Below, in pieces: positions 26,334 to 34,833 of a DNA stretch of 64,000 nucleotides. The position numbers and the translations under genes were made by a program. Every line of letters starts with the position of its first letter. Position 1 is the stretch's first letter. Source of the DNA: CAZFER01 sp964517495 (GTDB lineage: Bacteria > Hinthialibacterota > Hinthialibacteria > Hinthialibacterales > Hinthialibacteraceae); contig CAZFER010000017.1 of the NCBI GenBank assembly GCA_964517495.1, positions 26,728 to 90,727 on the forward strand, given 5' to 3'. The notes below the pieces were generated by a model. The model saw only the letters and a list, made by a program, of their open reading frames with translations, was not told where the DNA came from and searched no databases.

Positions 26334-27524
26334 TTATATCTTACCATTTAACAATTGTTTATAGAAAGACAGAAGAGTTGTTGTCAAATTTGTATAGGCA
26401 AATGGTCCTTCGGCTAACGCTCGGGCTTTATTCCCAAAATTTTGAGCCAACGTTTCGTTTTTTAACAGTTGCACCACGTATTGGGCAAATGAATCAGTTT
26501 GATTCGCCACGAAACCGGCTTCATATTTTGATACAATACCGGCTGTATCTCCCACATTTGATACAACCAGAGGCCGTCCAGATGCGCAATAATCGAACAA
26601 CTTGTTGGGGATTCGCGCTTGATTAGCCGAATTATGCTCCATAGGCAATAATTGTACATCGCATGCCCCCAAATAAACGGGGACTCGTTCAAAAGGAACC
26701 GTTCCAGGCAAAAAAACATCCTCATTTAACCTGAACTGTTGGCGGAAAATATCCTTTGATTGTTCTTCAACTCCTCCACCGATTACAAGTAAAACAGTAT
26801 TGGAGCATTGTTTTTTTATTTCGTTAAATATCTCTGCCAACATTTTCATATCCCAAAGCGAGAATCCAACAAATCCCACTACTGGGCGGTCAAGTGGAAC
26901 ACCGATTTGTTGACGGCATTTTTGGCGATCCAAATCTGGAAATAAAGAAACATCCACCCCCGAAGGAATTGTTATTAATTTATCTGAGGATATACCAGAC
27001 TTCAAGGCCCGGTTATATAAAACCGTGCTAATCACAGTAACACCATCTGACCATCGCTTGCTTCCCACTTCAATTTGCTCTTCCAAGCGATCAATCCATT
27101 TAAATGGTCTTCTAGAAGTTGTTATTCCTCCCCCTGCCCACCAATCACACCAATCGCTGATGAACAGTGTTTTTTTCCATCCAATTGGATTGCGTAATTT
27201 TAGCCATAGCCAAGGAAACAATACATTTGGCCGGTGATCAAAGGCATGGATAATATCCCAGCGATTGCGGGATGCCTTGAACAAACGAAACAGATTATCA
27301 ATAGGAGCATATCCACCATCATGCTGGCCCAGTGGTGCCCAGCGGGGAGTAAGCCAGATATGAACACCATCCCGGATTTCTTTTCGACCGAACCATAGAA
27401 CATCACGGCTTACGGTCCACAAATCAACATGATGCCCTTTTTTTACTAGTTCACGGGCAAATCCGAAGCAGCGAAAAAACGTACCCCGCCAAATCAAATT
27501 ATGATTTAGATAGAGAATGTTCAT
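26334..27524 (-). CDS. GT4-type glycosyltransferase
   Basis: A 396-residue GT-B enzyme. The N-terminal domain starts MNILYLNHNLIWRGTFFRCFGFARELVKKGH. The donor domain has PVVGFVGFSLWDMKM, then VLLVIGGG, then FLPGTVPFERVPVYLGACDVQLLP, and PNKLFDYCASGRPLVVSNVGDTAGIV, where the usual Glu of the E-x7-E motif is replaced by the KLFDYCASGRP pattern seen in many WbuB-like transferases. It probably acts in envelope polysaccharide synthesis. It is isolated from the other glycan cluster by 6 kb and stands alone on the minus strand. Confidence 0.87.
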   Translation of the reverse strand: MNILYLNHNLIWRGTFFRCFGFARELVKKGHHVDLWTVSRDVLWFGRKEIRDGVHIWLTPRWAPLGQHDGGYAPIDNLFRLFKASRNRWDIIHAFDHRPNVLFPWLWLKLRNPIGWKKTLFISDWCDWWAGGGITTSRRPFKWIDRLEEQIEVGSKRWSDGVTVISTVLYNRALKSGISSDKLITIPSGVDVSLFPDLDRQKCRQQIGVPLDRPVVGFVGFSLWDMKMLAEIFNEIKKQCSNTVLLVIGGGVEEQSKDIFRQQFRLNEDVFLPGTVPFERVPVYLGACDVQLLPMEHNSANQARIPNKLFDYCASGRPLVVSNVGDTAGIVSKYEAGFVANQTDSFAQYVVQLLKNETLAQNFGNKARALAEGPFAYTNLTTTLLSFYKQLLNGKI

Positions 27525-27551
27525 AGTAAGGAAAGTAAATACGATAGTTGA

Positions 27552-27568
27552 GCAGGCAGGAAGCCTGC
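27552..27568. repeat. small hairpin GCAGGC-AGGAA-GCCTGC
   Basis: Perfect six-base inverted repeat in the gap between the glycosyltransferase and ThuA genes. A related sequence, GGTAGGATGCCTGC, occurs near 36164-36177. It may be one member of a dispersed short repeat. Confidence 0.4.
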
Positions 27569-27625
27569 ATCACAAAATGTACGAATACTTATGACTTGAT
27601 TGCCTTATTGCCGAGTCATATTTCC

Positions 27626-28381
27626 TCAACGTTTTCGAGCCGACCATTCTATCGATTGTTTAAGTAATTTCTGGAAATGGGGATGGCTCCACGAAACTTT
27701 ATCATGTCCATGAAGAAGCACAACCACTCTTTCACGTTGATTGTCTTTAGCGATCCAAGCTAATGGTTCGGTGACGCGTTTGCCATTTTTTTCATGGGTG
27801 CTTTCAATAAGAATTTTTGAGGAGGGTAGAATTCGAAGTGTATGATAAAATTCATCATCAAATTCAAAATATTCCGGTAATCCATCCACTATTGGATGTT
27901 CAGCAATCACATGGCTCTTAATTGTTTGATACTTATCATGAGCAGATTTATCCCAGACCCATAATCCACCGATTAAATTTATGAACTCCTTCCAATCGGC
28001 AAATGTTGCTATTGCACTATGGACACACACTAATCCTCCACCCTCACGCACGAAACGTGGGATATTTGTTTTGACATGGTCTGGAGTGGGTTTATTTTCA
28101 TATTGGGGGCTGGGGTAATATGAACAGCAATATAAAACCAACACATCATATTTGGTTAAATTATTATATTTAAGATCGTCTGTATCTTCTGTATAGTAAA
28201 AATACTTGCTGTCCAAGGTGGAGTTATAAACTTGATCGGCAAAGATCTTCACATTTTCTTTGAACTGGTGATGGGTTCCTCCTCCGAAGACGAGGATCCG
28301 AAGCGGTTTGATTTCGTTTGCCTGGGAAAACTGAATGTTGACGACGAGAAGAAAGAGAATCAAAAGACGCATGACCTTCAT
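27626..28381 (-). CDS. exported ThuA-like protein
   Basis: A 251-residue protein with a signal peptide (residues 1-21, MRLLILFLLVVNIQFSQA). The ThuA class-I glutamine-amidotransferase-like fold is shown by LRILVFGGGTHHQF, YDVLVLYCCSYY, FVREGGGLVCVHSAIATFADWKEFINLIGG and EHPIVDGLPEYFEFDDEFYHTLR. Members occur in glycan-degrading bacteria, often beside Gfo/Idh oxidoreductases, with a role in 3-keto-sugar handling suspected but unproven for most. GGAGG lies upstream of ATG 28381. It follows the amt-glnK unit on the same strand, separated by a hairpin. Confidence 0.85.
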   Translation of the reverse strand: MKVMRLLILFLLVVNIQFSQANEIKPLRILVFGGGTHHQFKENVKIFADQVYNSTLDSKYFYYTEDTDDLKYNNLTKYDVLVLYCCSYYPSPQYENKPTPDHVKTNIPRFVREGGGLVCVHSAIATFADWKEFINLIGGLWVWDKSAHDKYQTIKSHVIAEHPIVDGLPEYFEFDDEFYHTLRILPSSKILIESTHEKNGKRVTEPLAWIAKDNQRERVVVLLHGHDKVSWSHPHFQKLLKQSIEWSARKR

Positions 28382-28404
28382 GCCGAACCTCCGAAAGTGG
28401 AATA

Positions 28405-28437
28405 GTGGAGCGTGGAAGGTATTATTTCACGCTCCAC
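28405..28437 (-). terminator. hairpin after the second glnK gene
   Basis: Ten-base-pair stem GTGGAGCGTG (28405-28414) with CACGCTCCAC (28428-28437). No T-run follows on the minus strand, so it may be a weak or factor-dependent end of the second amt-glnK transcript. Confidence 0.55.
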
Positions 28438-28463
28438 CGTTCGTTATCATGTTGATTCTCTTA

Positions 28464-28802
28464 TCATAAAGCTTCTTGAGATCGTTCTCCAGTGCGAATG
28501 CGAACTGCATCCTTTAAATCATAGATAAATATTTTCCCGTCACCCACCTGGCCGGTGTTTACGGCATTGCGGATGGTATCGATCACCCTTTCCGTTACAT
28601 CCGCTTTGCAGGCGATTTCGACTTTGATTTTGGGCTGAAAGGCGATGGTATATTCCCGGCCACGGTAAATCTCCTGATGGCCTTTTTGGCGCCCAAAACC
28701 CCGCACTTCGGTTACGGTCATGCCAACCACCCCCAATTCTTCCAGGGCGGTTCTAAGTTCTTCTAACTTGTGTGGACGTATAATTGCTTCGATTTTATTC
28801 AT
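28464..28802 (-). CDS. glnK: nitrogen regulatory protein P-II (second copy)
   Basis: A 112-residue P-II protein. It has the N-terminal strand MNKIEAIIRPHKLEEL, the T-loop GRQKGHQEIYRGREYT with the uridylylation residue Tyr51, the B-loop TGQVGDGKIFIY, and the C-terminal RIRTGE. P-II senses 2-oxoglutarate and ADP/ATP; the GlnK type blocks the ammonium channel by inserting its T-loop. It lies 67 bases after the ammonium transporter gene, the classic amtB-glnK linkage in reversed order. It is very similar to the copy at 30.5 kb, most differences being in the second half (ACKADVTERVIDTIRNAV versus AVKSSATEQVVDLIRNTV). Confidence 0.96.
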   Translation of the reverse strand: MNKIEAIIRPHKLEELRTALEELGVVGMTVTEVRGFGRQKGHQEIYRGREYTIAFQPKIKVEIACKADVTERVIDTIRNAVNTGQVGDGKIFIYDLKDAVRIRTGERSQEAL

Positions 28803-28869
28803 CGTTTTATCTCCAATTTATTGATTCAGTTTATTTCATCCCTTTTATTTTAAATCGATCGATGATTTC

Positions 28870-30204
28870 TTACTCAGATTTGGTGCCAGGGGTAAAGAAA
28901 TTGTAGGCAACTTCACCATGCAGACTCAAATCCAAGCCGGTTACTTCATCTTCACGCTTTGCACGCAATGGAACAATTGCACCAACTATTTTTAAAATAA
29001 TATAGGTTCCGATTCCAGCAAACGCCATCGAAGCAACCACGCTGATAAATTGAATCCATAATTGATAGGGATTGCCAAAAAATAACCCATTGACACCTTC
29101 ACCTGCGATGGCTTCATTGGCAAACAGACCGGTTGCTAATGCCCCCCATGTTCCACCAAGACCATGAACACCGAATACATCGAGTGAATCGTCATACCCA
29201 AATTTGGCCTTCATAGTGTTTACCCCGTAATAGCAGATCACCCCTGCGCCAATACCGATAATGATAGCACATAATGGATCAACAAAACCGGATGCTGGGG
29301 TTATGGCGACCAGCCCTGCGACAGCTCCTGTAACGGCTCCCAATATAGTAGGTTTTCCATGAAACATGTTTTCAATAACCAACCATGTCAAAGCAGCAGC
29401 CGCGGCGGCGGTATTGGTGACGCAAAAAGCCATGGCCGCGGTTCCGTTAGCTCCCAGAGCACTGCCAGCGTTAAATCCAAACCACCCAAACCAGAGCAGT
29501 GAAGCACCTATGAGAGTAAATGGAAGATTGTGGGGAGGAGTAACCGACTGAGGATAACCATGCCGTTTTCCAATGACAAAAGCAGCCACCAAAGCAGACA
29601 CACCCGAACTGATGTGCACGACGGTACCACCGGCAAAATCCAGTGCATCCAAACCTTCAGGCCCCATCCAGCCACCACCCCAAACCCAATGGTGAAGTGG
29701 ATCGTAGATTAAAGTGGTCCAAAGCAATGAAAATAACACAAACGCTGAAAAACCAATACGTTCTGCAAATGCACCGGTGATCAAGGCAACTGTGATGATG
29801 GCAAACATACCTTGAAACATGGCAAAAATCACATGGGGAATTGTACCACTGGCTTCCATCCCAACGCCTTGGAAGAACAAATAGTCAAAACCACCGACGA
29901 TTCCACCATTGGTGGTGCCAAATGCCAGAGTGTAACCAATAAGTATCCATTGAATACTAACCAAGCAAAGGCAAAAGAAACTGTGCATTAAGGTTGATAA
30001 AATGTTGCGATGGTTTACTAATCCACCGTAAAACAAGGCAAGGCCAGGGGCAGTCATTAACATCACTAATAAAGTGGATGTTAAAACCCATGAGGTATCC
30101 CCGGTATCAATCTCTGCCGCATCCGCAGCAAAAACGGGTGAAGCGGCCAGTAACATCAATCCTAATATACATACTATCTGGTTTACTCTTCTTCTTGGAT
30201 TCAT
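28870..30204 (-). CDS. amt: ammonium transporter, Amt family (second copy)
   Basis: A 444-residue protein from ATG 30204, preceded by GGAGG with eight bases of spacing; an upstream TTG at 30219 is rejected. A signal-like segment ending at VFAADA precedes the eleven-helix Amt fold. Pore histidines lie in LDFAGGTVVHISSG and FGVHGLGGTWGALATGLFA, and the fold motif GASLLWFGWFGFNAGSALGANG is intact. It forms a trimeric channel for ammonium/ammonia. The paired glnK follows. Compared with the copy at 31 kb it is clearly diverged, so this is an old duplication or a separate acquisition rather than a recent tandem copy. Confidence 0.95.
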   Translation of the reverse strand: MNPRRRVNQIVCILGLMLLAASPVFAADAAEIDTGDTSWVLTSTLLVMLMTAPGLALFYGGLVNHRNILSTLMHSFFCLCLVSIQWILIGYTLAFGTTNGGIVGGFDYLFFQGVGMEASGTIPHVIFAMFQGMFAIITVALITGAFAERIGFSAFVLFSLLWTTLIYDPLHHWVWGGGWMGPEGLDALDFAGGTVVHISSGVSALVAAFVIGKRHGYPQSVTPPHNLPFTLIGASLLWFGWFGFNAGSALGANGTAAMAFCVTNTAAAAAALTWLVIENMFHGKPTILGAVTGAVAGLVAITPASGFVDPLCAIIIGIGAGVICYYGVNTMKAKFGYDDSLDVFGVHGLGGTWGALATGLFANEAIAGEGVNGLFFGNPYQLWIQFISVVASMAFAGIGTYIILKIVGAIVPLRAKREDEVTGLDLSLHGEVAYNFFTPGTKSE

Positions 30205-30286
30205 GAAGAATTCCTCCAATCAAAATTAGATCAAACGGACTAAGTGACATTGGTTGAATCATTGCCAACCGTTTGTATTCTGTTCA

Positions 30287-30301
30287 ACAATAAGCATGCC
30301 A
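30287..30301 (-). promoter_or_regulatory. weak sigma-54-like site before the second amt gene
   Basis: The minus strand reads TGGCATGCTTATTGT. The -24 GG is present and the -12 element is TTGT instead of TTGC, with correct spacing. It lies about 85 bases from the start codon. Tentative. Confidence 0.25.
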
Positions 30302-30442
30302 TCATACATAAATGCAGATAGATTGCATAAGTCATTAGAATTTAAAGATTTATACAGAATTATGCAGAAATTGGCTTTTTTTACACAGCCCAAAAAACCA
30401 CAGTTCCCATGCTCAAATCCGGGCAGTTGATCAGATATAAGC

Positions 30443-30479
30443 AAAAAAAGAACCGGAGAGGATAGTTAATCCTCTCCGG
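30443..30479 (-). terminator. rho-independent terminator after the first glnK gene
   Basis: Eleven-base-pair stem CCGGAGAGGAT (30453-30463) with ATCCTCTCCGG (30469-30479). On the minus strand it is followed by a run of seven T (A-run 30443-30449). It separates the two amt-glnK units. Confidence 0.92.
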
Positions 30480-30508
30480 GAACCACAAAGAAAATCTGTC
30501 TGTTGGTC

Positions 30509-30847
30509 TTATAGAGCTTCTTCCGCTCTTTCTCCTGTTCGAATTCGAACGGCATCGGCAATGGCATAGATGAAGATTTTTCCATCACCAACCTGGCCGG
30601 TAGCAACCGTGTTACGGATCAGGTCAACCACTTGTTCAGTGGCGCTGCTTTTGACCGCAATTTCCACTTTTATTTTTGGTTGAAAGGCCACGGTATATTC
30701 GCGGCCACGATAGAGCTCGTGATGGCCTTTTTGACGTCCAAATCCACGTACTTCGCTGACTGTCATTCCGGTGATGCCGTGTTCTTCCAATGCTGATCTT
30801 AAATCTTCCAATTTATGTGGACGAATAATCGCTTCAATCTTATTCAT
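30509..30847 (-). CDS. glnK: nitrogen regulatory protein P-II (first copy)
   Basis: A 112-residue P-II protein with Tyr51 in the T-loop (GRQKGHHELYRGREYT), the B-loop TGQVGDGKIFIY and a C-terminal RIRTGE. It lies 53 bases downstream of the first ammonium transporter gene and is followed by a strong terminator, so amt-glnK forms a bicistronic unit read from the sigma-54 promoter at 32.38 kb. It should bind and gate the cognate transporter when nitrogen is plentiful. The two P-II copies in this window are close in sequence, so cross-talk by mixed trimers is possible. Confidence 0.96.
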   Translation of the reverse strand: MNKIEAIIRPHKLEDLRSALEEHGITGMTVSEVRGFGRQKGHHELYRGREYTVAFQPKIKVEIAVKSSATEQVVDLIRNTVATGQVGDGKIFIYAIADAVRIRTGERAEEAL

Positions 30848-30900
30848 AGTTTTCTAACCTCCATAAACTTTATTCGGATCGTTTGCATTAATTCATCGAA

Positions 30901-32268
30901 TTAATGAGGTGTTAATGTGAAGTCGTAATAGGCTGAACCAGCATGCTCGCCAATATCGAGTCCTTCCATTTCCTCTTCTTTGCTTACGCGTAGACCGATA
31001 GTTAAATCAAGCGCTTTGAACATAATAAAGGAGAGAACGAAAGTCCAAACAAAACAAGCAACCACCCCTGCTAGTTGTACACCCAGGACACCAATGCTGC
31101 CACCGAAGAAGAGGCCTGCATTGCCGCTGTAGATTTCCTGAGCAAATAATCCGGCGGCCAGGGTTCCCCAGACCCCACACACCCCGTGTACAGAGACCGC
31201 ACCGACAGGATCATCAACGCCAAAATTTTCGAGGGTAAGAACGGAAATCACGACCAGTATGCCTGCAATGAATCCGATGATGATCGCTGAAGCCGGGCTG
31301 ACATCAGCGCATGGAGCGGTGATAGCCACCAAGCCAGCCAATGCTCCGTTGAGGGTCATGCCCACTTCTGGTTTGCCAAATTTTATCCAGGCCATGATTA
31401 ATGCACCTACTGTTCCGGCACACGCTGACAAGTGGGTCGTAACTGCAATGACTGCAAGATCACCCCCTTGGGTGGTGGTACTGCCTGGGTTAAAGCCAAA
31501 CCAACCTAACCAAAGAATAAATACACCCAAAGCAGCCATGGGCATGTTATGGCCGGGGATTGCTTTGGGTTTGCCTTCAGCACTAAATTTTCCAATACGA
31601 GGTCCTAATACGATGGCACCCGCTAATCCAGCCCAGGCACCCACTGAGTGAACCACGGTTGAACCAGCAAAATCAATAAATCCGAGATCCTCTAGCCAAC
31701 CTGTACTTTCACCTGTAAACAAACTTCCCCACGCCCAGGAGCCGAAAATGGGGTATATTAATCCAGTAATGATTACGGTATAGATCATGTAGGCATGAAA
31801 ACGTGTTCGTTCCGCAACGGCCCCAGAGACAATGGTGGCAGCCGTCGCGGCAAAAACAACTTGGAAAATATAGAAGGTAAATGTCCAATATTCTTTATTT
31901 CCCTCGGTTTCCATATATTTGAAAAGGCCAAATCCATCGGAACCGATAATTCCACTGACCGTCGTCCCGAACATCAATCCAAAACCGAGCACCCAAAAAA
32001 CCAATGAGCCGATGCTCACATCAAGAATATTTTTCATGATGATGTTGACAGCATTCTTTGCACGGGTAAAACCGGATTCCACCATAGTGAATCCAGCCTG
32101 CATAAAAAACACCAGAAACGCTGCAATACACGTCCAAAGAATGTTCCCATCATCAATGCTGACGTACATGGGCTCATCTGCTGCATAACCTACAGATGAA
32201 AAGACACCAATCATTGCCAAAGCAATAGCGAAATAATAAATACGTGAGCTTCCTCTGATCCTAAACAT
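30901..32268 (-). CDS. amt: ammonium transporter, Amt family (first copy)
   Basis: About 455 residues from ATG 32268; a GTG at 32274 is closer to the AGGAG site and is equally possible. A signal peptide of about 30 residues ends at GYAADE. Pore histidines lie in IDFAGSTVVHSVGAWAG and SVHGVCGVWGTLAAGLFA, and LGVFILWLGWFGFNPGSTT is the conserved pore-lining region. The early segment FMQAGFTMVESGFTRAKNAVNIIMKN is typical of the Amt branch found in cyanobacteria and many Gram-negatives. It is the first gene of the unit controlled by the sigma-54 promoter, consistent with nitrogen control. Confidence 0.95.
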   Translation of the reverse strand: MFRIRGSSRIYYFAIALAMIGVFSSVGYAADEPMYVSIDDGNILWTCIAAFLVFFMQAGFTMVESGFTRAKNAVNIIMKNILDVSIGSLVFWVLGFGLMFGTTVSGIIGSDGFGLFKYMETEGNKEYWTFTFYIFQVVFAATAATIVSGAVAERTRFHAYMIYTVIITGLIYPIFGSWAWGSLFTGESTGWLEDLGFIDFAGSTVVHSVGAWAGLAGAIVLGPRIGKFSAEGKPKAIPGHNMPMAALGVFILWLGWFGFNPGSTTTQGGDLAVIAVTTHLSACAGTVGALIMAWIKFGKPEVGMTLNGALAGLVAITAPCADVSPASAIIIGFIAGILVVISVLTLENFGVDDPVGAVSVHGVCGVWGTLAAGLFAQEIYSGNAGLFFGGSIGVLGVQLAGVVACFVWTFVLSFIMFKALDLTIGLRVSKEEEMEGLDIGEHAGSAYYDFTLTPH

Positions 32269-32380
32269 GGACACAGTTCTCCTTTCAATTCGAGTATCGA
32301 ATTTTGTAGATAGAATTTTTTACCCGGGCAGGAATATCATCCGTTAAGAGCGAAATCTCTTAACTCGTTTTTTTATAAGG

Positions 32381-32395
32381 GCAACCAACGTGCCA
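32381..32395 (-). promoter_or_regulatory. sigma-54 (RpoN) promoter for amt-glnK
   Basis: The minus strand reads TGGCACGTTGGTTGC, matching TGGCAC-N5-TTGC exactly, with -24 GG and -12 GC correctly spaced. It lies about 110 bases before the amt start. RpoN control of amtB-glnK is well established in Proteobacteria. Confidence 0.82.
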
Positions 32396-32496
32396 ACTTT
32401 TTATGAGATGTGAAAGTCGAAGCTTAAGTCTATATGTATGAGTAGAATAAAAGACGATCAGGGATAAAGGAGAAGATGTTTTGAAGGTAATTGAAC

Positions 32497-32529
32497 ATAA
32501 AAAAGCATGTACAAAAATAAGCACATGCT
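32497..32529 (-). terminator. terminator downstream of the hydroxyacyl-CoA dehydrogenase gene
   Basis: Seven-base arms AGCATGT (32504-32510) and ACATGCT (32523-32529), followed on the minus strand by a T-run. A second inverted repeat, CATCATGGGA/TCCCATGATG (32550-32559/32572-32581), lies between it and the stop codon. Together they insulate the amt promoter from upstream transcription. Confidence 0.7.
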
Positions 32530-32603
32530 GGTTTTGAAACACCTAAAGCCATCATGGGAGATTGCTTATTTTCCCATGATGACTTTGTCTTTGATTTGTT
32601 GAA

Positions 32604-33494
32604 CTATGATGCGATGCTCAAATTTACTTTTGCTTCATCCGGCATTGAATATTCAAAGAAACCTTTTCCGGATTTTACTCCCAGGCGTCCACCGCGTATC
32701 ATTTTTTTCAACAAAGGGCAAGGACGGTATTTAATATCACCTAATTCGTGGAATAAATGCTCCATATGAAAAACCATTGTATCGAGTCCCATCGCATCGG
32801 CAAAATGAAGGGGACCCATCTGCATGCCGCAACCCAATTCCATGGCTTTATCAATATCTTCTGCGGAAGCAACACCTTCCATCAAAGCAAAAACGGCTTC
32901 ATTAATGAGGGGAATCATCATACGGGTTGTTACATAACCTGGCCATTCAAAGACTTCGATGGCGGTTTTGCCAATCTCATCTGCAAATTCACGGACGGAT
33001 TGAAAGGTTGAATCGCTGGTTTCCAATCCACGAACCAATTCAACAATGGGACGTTGAGGAACGGGTGGGTGGAAGTGCATTCCAATAAATTGAGAAGGTC
33101 TTTGCGAACGTGAGGCCAGATTACTCACAGAAAACGTTGAGGTGTTTGTAGCAAAAATGGTTTTTTCGGGGCATTTAGCATTCAAGGTAGTAAAGATATC
33201 ATTCTTAATGTTAATGTCCTCATCGACCGCCTCGATTACAAGATCAACTTTTTCAAAACCTTCATAGGAATCTGTGGGAGTAACACGAGATAAAATCGCT
33301 TGTTTTTCTTTTTGAGTGATACCCCATTTAGCGATTTCATTATCCAAGTGTGCAGAAAGCGCTGCTAACGAACGATCGATTGCCTCTTTTGAAATTTCCT
33401 GCAAGACGACATTAATCCCCGCTTTGGAAATAACCTCAATGATGCCTTGTCCCATCGTACCACCACCAATTACGCCAACACGTCGAATTTGCAT
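32604..33494 (-). CDS. 3-hydroxyacyl-CoA (3-hydroxybutyryl-CoA) dehydrogenase
   Basis: A 296-residue protein. The NAD-binding fold opens with VGVIGGGTMGQGI (GxGxxG at 10-15). FATNTSTFSVSNLAS and FIGMHFHPPVPQRPIVELVRG carry the catalytic Ser/Asn region and the His of the His-Glu pair; the usual GMHFFNP is GMHFHPP here. The C-terminal dimerisation domain reads YVTTRMMIPLINEAVFALMEGVAS and ends GGRLGVKSGKGFFEY, typical of the Hbd/PaaH short form without enoyl-CoA hydratase fusion. It oxidises L-3-hydroxyacyl-CoA in fatty-acid or butanoate metabolism. No other beta-oxidation gene is adjacent. Confidence 0.93.
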   Translation of the reverse strand: MQIRRVGVIGGGTMGQGIIEVISKAGINVVLQEISKEAIDRSLAALSAHLDNEIAKWGITQKEKQAILSRVTPTDSYEGFEKVDLVIEAVDEDINIKNDIFTTLNAKCPEKTIFATNTSTFSVSNLASRSQRPSQFIGMHFHPPVPQRPIVELVRGLETSDSTFQSVREFADEIGKTAIEVFEWPGYVTTRMMIPLINEAVFALMEGVASAEDIDKAMELGCGMQMGPLHFADAMGLDTMVFHMEHLFHELGDIKYRPCPLLKKMIRGGRLGVKSGKGFFEYSMPDEAKVNLSIAS

Positions 33495-34004
33495 GTTTCT
33501 AACCTCTCTTGTTTCTATCGTTATTTACCTTCATTATACGCCATTATTTCAAGGTTGAACGATTTCTGAATCCTTATCATAAATGAAAATTGGAATAAGG
33601 CAGAAATATAGACGGGTATACCCAGCAGAGGGGAACGATTCATATGAGAATCCATGAAGGCTTTCAAGTACATGATGCAAGTTCATACTTTCTCTAATTA
33701 TATAATATATGTCGATATGGATAAAAATTAAGCCTTCTTTTCTGATTTTCAAAAAAAACATACAAAATAACAAGCGGATTCTCGTTACAAGCGTTACAAG
33801 CTAAAAAGATGTTTGAATAATAATTATTTCCCCAATCCAACATTCTGTAAGTGGATTAATCTTTGATATAATAAGATAAGGATTTGAAAATCTGAATGAG
33901 GCTTTGTTTTCTTTAAGCTAAAGAAAACAGGGATTTAGACGATAATCGATAATGGGTAGATGTCCCATGAACCAAGATATTAAATCAAGAGCGAGTCCGA
34001 AATC
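33495..34004. other. 510-bp interval without a clear gene
   Basis: A+T-rich spacer between divergent genes. Short frames on both strands lack coding character. Near its right end ATG 33967 opens a 14-codon frame (MNQDIKSRASPKSW) that overlaps the GTG start of the next gene; it could be a leader or an accident. No RNA gene recognised. Confidence 0.5.
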
Positions 34005-34802
34005 GTGGTAGCTGGACCAAGTGCCATAGGGAGTACCCCACAGGTTCATTTTCGTCCTGATCCGGGTGAACCGGCAGCACGCCTTAGTGCGCCTGAACAC
34101 CAAACTGCCGGTTTGGTCACCACTCAGGAACAGCGGAATGAAACCCGGTTGCGCCTGCGGGCGTTGATCAGCGGGGATGATGTCCTATATACACGTCGTA
34201 CATTTACCCAAACCTATGGCGAAAACAGTCCTGTCTTTAATGCTGGTTTAACCACGGTGGTTTCGCGAACCGATGGGAATGGTTTTGTTCCTGACAATAC
34301 CTTGGTTCCAAGTGAATCTGGTGAAAATGGAGTAAATCAAACTGAGGAAGAGGGGGAAGAGAAGGAAACAAATGGATTGCAGGCTGAGGAAGAATCTCAA
34401 AATGCACTCCAGCCCAGCGAAGAAGAACTGGAAGAGAAAGAGCGTGAGTTAGAGAATGAGGATGCACGGCTTGACCGTAACTTAACCCGTGCCCAATTGG
34501 AACAAAACCAGGCCCTTGAATCCAATAATCCTGCCCAATTCAGGCAAGCGAAACAAGAAGAAGATGAAATTGAACGAGAGCAGGAAGAAGTCGAACGTGA
34601 AAAGAATGAAGTTGAACTCCAGAAAATGGCTGCCCAACTGAAAGAATTGCTAAACAGCACCAACCAGGCATTGGAAGATAATGCGCAAGCCGCTTTTGGA
34701 CTTTTGGATGTTATGTTTGGCTTTGATAAAGAAAACCAAAGCCAGGATGGCCCGCTTTCTGGCCCTTTGCCGGCTGATCCCACCTTTGCCCGTGCCCGAT
34801 GA
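34005..34802 (+). CDS. unknown protein with long acidic coiled coil
   Basis: A 265-residue frame with GTG start at 34005; no ATG start exists before residue 200. Residues 1-110 are low in charge and Pro/Gly-rich. Residues about 112-215 are a highly charged Glu/Lys/Arg/Gln coiled coil with heptads (EEELEEKERELENEDARLDR). The last 40 residues contain AAFGLLDVMFGFDKE, perhaps an amphipathic helix. No signal peptide or membrane segment. I do not recognise the family. Codon use fits the neighbourhood, so it is probably real, but the start is uncertain. It stands alone, convergent with the PP2C phosphatase gene. Confidence 0.6.
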   Translation: MVAGPSAIGSTPQVHFRPDPGEPAARLSAPEHQTAGLVTTQEQRNETRLRLRALISGDDVLYTRRTFTQTYGENSPVFNAGLTTVVSRTDGNGFVPDNTLVPSESGENGVNQTEEEGEEKETNGLQAEEESQNALQPSEEELEEKERELENEDARLDRNLTRAQLEQNQALESNNPAQFRQAKQEEDEIEREQEEVEREKNEVELQKMAAQLKELLNSTNQALEDNAQAAFGLLDVMFGFDKENQSQDGPLSGPLPADPTFARAR

Positions 34803-34833
34803 TGGATATCTCCGCAATCTAAAGTAGGGAAAG

